From positions 1 through 6,328 of the forward strand of contig JAEZSA010000128.1 in the NCBI GenBank assembly GCA_023422115.1: a stretch of DNA of 6,328 nucleotides, in the 5' to 3' direction. The translations under genes were made by a program, and so were the position numbers. The DNA is from Bacillota bacterium (GTDB lineage: Bacteria; Bacillota_I; Bacilli_A; ML615J-28; CAG-698). Of the stretch, positions 5,671-6,328 are shown one piece after another. Numbering within the stretch: the stretch's first letter is position 1; every line of letters begins with the position of its first letter. The notes below the pieces were generated by a model. The model ran no database searches, was not told the origin of the DNA, and worked only from the letters and a program-made list of their open reading frames with translations.

Positions 5671-6144
5671 ATGTCACTATATATCGCAAAGGAATATTTA
5701 GAAAAACAGGGTAAAGTAGAAAGAATCATTACCTTTACTGTGTCAACAGCAACGGTTAGTTTGGCTGCTCAAGCTCTAGGAGTAAGAGAAGGCCAGATAG
5801 CAAAAACAATGGCTTTTAAGGAAAACGAACAAGCAATGGTGATTATCACTGCTGGTGATGTGAAAATTGATAATGCAAAGTTTAAAGCTGAATTCGGTTT
5901 TAAAGCACGAATGCTGACTCCTGAGGAAACATTAGAACATACCAATCATGAAGTGGGTGGAGTATGCCCTTTTGGAATGAAGATGGAAACATCAATTTAT
6001 CTAGATCAATCGCTTTTAAACTATGAAGTAATTTATCCTGCATGTGGGGATGCTGCTTCAGCAGTAAGGCTTACACCAGAAGAATTGTCGCAGATTGTTG
6101 CTTATCGCAAGTGGATTGATGTCTGTAAACCTAAGGAGAATTAA
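5671..6144 (+). CDS. YbaK/EbsC-family aminoacyl-tRNA deacylase
   Basis: This cytoplasmic protein of 157 residues is predicted to hydrolyse mischarged aminoacyl-tRNA in trans. It is a one-domain YbaK/ProX-type protein over its full length. K45 in IAKTMAF (43-49) matches the conserved lysine needed for deacylation in this family. ITAGDVKID (59-67) and the GGVCPFG loop (96-102, the family GxxPF-type motif) follow, then an AVRLTPEEL region (131-139) near the end. The best known members clear Cys-tRNA(Pro), but the family includes enzymes for Ala-, Ser- and other mischarged tRNAs, and the sequence is distant from E. coli YbaK, so the substrate is not settled. It has its own strong promoter. Its last codons contain the ribosome binding site of the next gene, a MalY/PatB-like C-S lyase, with which it forms an operon. 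That context slightly favours a cysteine-related substrate. Confidence 0.9.
   Translation: MSLYIAKEYLEKQGKVERIITFTVSTATVSLAAQALGVREGQIAKTMAFKENEQAMVIITAGDVKIDNAKFKAEFGFKARMLTPEETLEHTNHEVGGVCPFGMKMETSIYLDQSLLNYEVIYPACGDAASAVRLTPEELSQIVAYRKWIDVCKPKEN
6133..6138 (+). promoter_or_regulatory. Ribosome binding site inside the end of the deacylase gene
   Basis: AAGGAG within the last codons of the deacylase gene lies 7 bases before the ATG at 6146. With a single base between stop and start, the two genes are almost certainly co-transcribed and translationally coupled. Confidence 0.85.
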
Positions 6145-6145
6145 A

Positions 6146-6328
6146 ATGAATCAATTTAACAAACCAATTAATCGGTTAAATACAAGTTCAATAAAATGGG
6201 ACTTAATTAAAGTAAGAACAAAAAAAGAGAATATATTACCTTTTTGGGTTGCTGATTCTGATTATATGACAGCAAAACCAATTATGGAAGCTTTGAAAAC
6301 AAGAGTCAATCAGGGTGCTTTTGGTTAT
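6146..6328 (+). CDS. Start of a MalY/PatB-type PLP-dependent C-S lyase (partial)
   Basis: The first 61 codons are open to the end of the window. The translation shows the family N-terminus: FNKPINRLNTSSIKWD (4-19), then LPFWVADSDY (32-41), then IMEALKTRVNQGAFGY ending at the last codon. These match the 'F...i.R..t.s.KWD', 'lP.WVADMDF' and 'i..al..r...g.fGY' segments of MalY/PatB cystathionine beta-lyase-like class I/II aminotransferase-fold enzymes. Such enzymes use pyridoxal phosphate to cleave C-S bonds in cystathionine, cysteine or related thioether amino acids, releasing pyruvate, ammonia and a thiol or sulfide. The usual Met of WVADMDF is Ser here. The PLP lysine and active-site residues lie beyond the window, so activity cannot be judged. 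It follows the tRNA deacylase by one base. Confidence 0.88.
   Translation, partial: MNQFNKPINRLNTSSIKWDLIKVRTKKENILPFWVADSDYMTAKPIMEALKTRVNQGAFGY

Noticed and set aside
1..6328. Mobile element, CRISPR array, tRNA/rRNA or defence system
   Set aside because: I found no transposase or integrase motif, no regularly spaced direct repeats, no cloverleaf-like sequence and no recognisable defence protein; all genes are of ordinary chromosomal types.
1..6328. Alternative genetic code (TGA as Trp), considered because of the low GC
   Set aside because: TGG is used at conserved Trp positions (for example KWD and WVAD near 6200) and the genes end at normal lengths under the standard code.

Overview
The window looks like ordinary chromosome from a low-GC, Firmicutes-type, probably anaerobic or microaerophilic bacterium. 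Support for this comes from A/T-rich codon choice, strong AGGAGG-type ribosome binding sites, sigma-A-like promoters, hairpin-plus-T-run terminators, a desulfoferrodoxin-type superoxide reductase and a GPH-family sugar symporter. TGG is used for Trp and all frames close normally with standard stops, so the standard code fits. I cannot place the genus; Erysipelotrichia, Clostridia or Acholeplasma-like lineages would all be compatible.

Layout from left to right. (1) 1-1332, plus strand: the 3' end of a probable exported serine hydrolase (beta-lactamase/PBP-like) with a C-terminal pair of copper-amine-oxidase-N-like stalk repeats, tightly coupled to a two-TM membrane protein resembling DUF3137. 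A bidirectional terminator follows at 1333-1358. (2) 1361-3082, minus strand: a GPH/MelB-type cation:sugar symporter with an unusual acidic, helical insert of about 110 residues before its last membrane segment. (3) 3083-3234: a divergent control region with mirrored extended -10 promoters inside a 15-bp perfect inverted repeat, plus a cre-like site beside the symporter promoter. (4) 3235-3615, plus strand: desulfoferrodoxin with both iron centres intact. (5) 3631-5550, minus strand: a 7-TM, degenerate-GGDEF, intact-EAL protein, predicted to be a membrane c-di-GMP phosphodiesterase. Its last codons lie inside the terminator shared with desulfoferrodoxin. (6) 5551-5670: a second divergent control region with two near-consensus promoters back to back and very short leaders. 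(7) 5671-6328, plus strand: a YbaK/EbsC-type aminoacyl-tRNA deacylase, followed after one base by the start of a MalY/PatB-type PLP-dependent C-S lyase cut by the window end.

The genes form four transcription units that alternate in direction rather than one system. They cover envelope functions, carbohydrate uptake, superoxide detoxification, c-di-GMP turnover and amino-acid or tRNA quality control. I see no mobile element, CRISPR array, tRNA, rRNA, phage gene or defence cassette. The observations most worth following are the symporter insert, the two mirrored divergent promoter regions, the cre-like site, the coding/terminator overlap and the deacylase/C-S lyase pairing.
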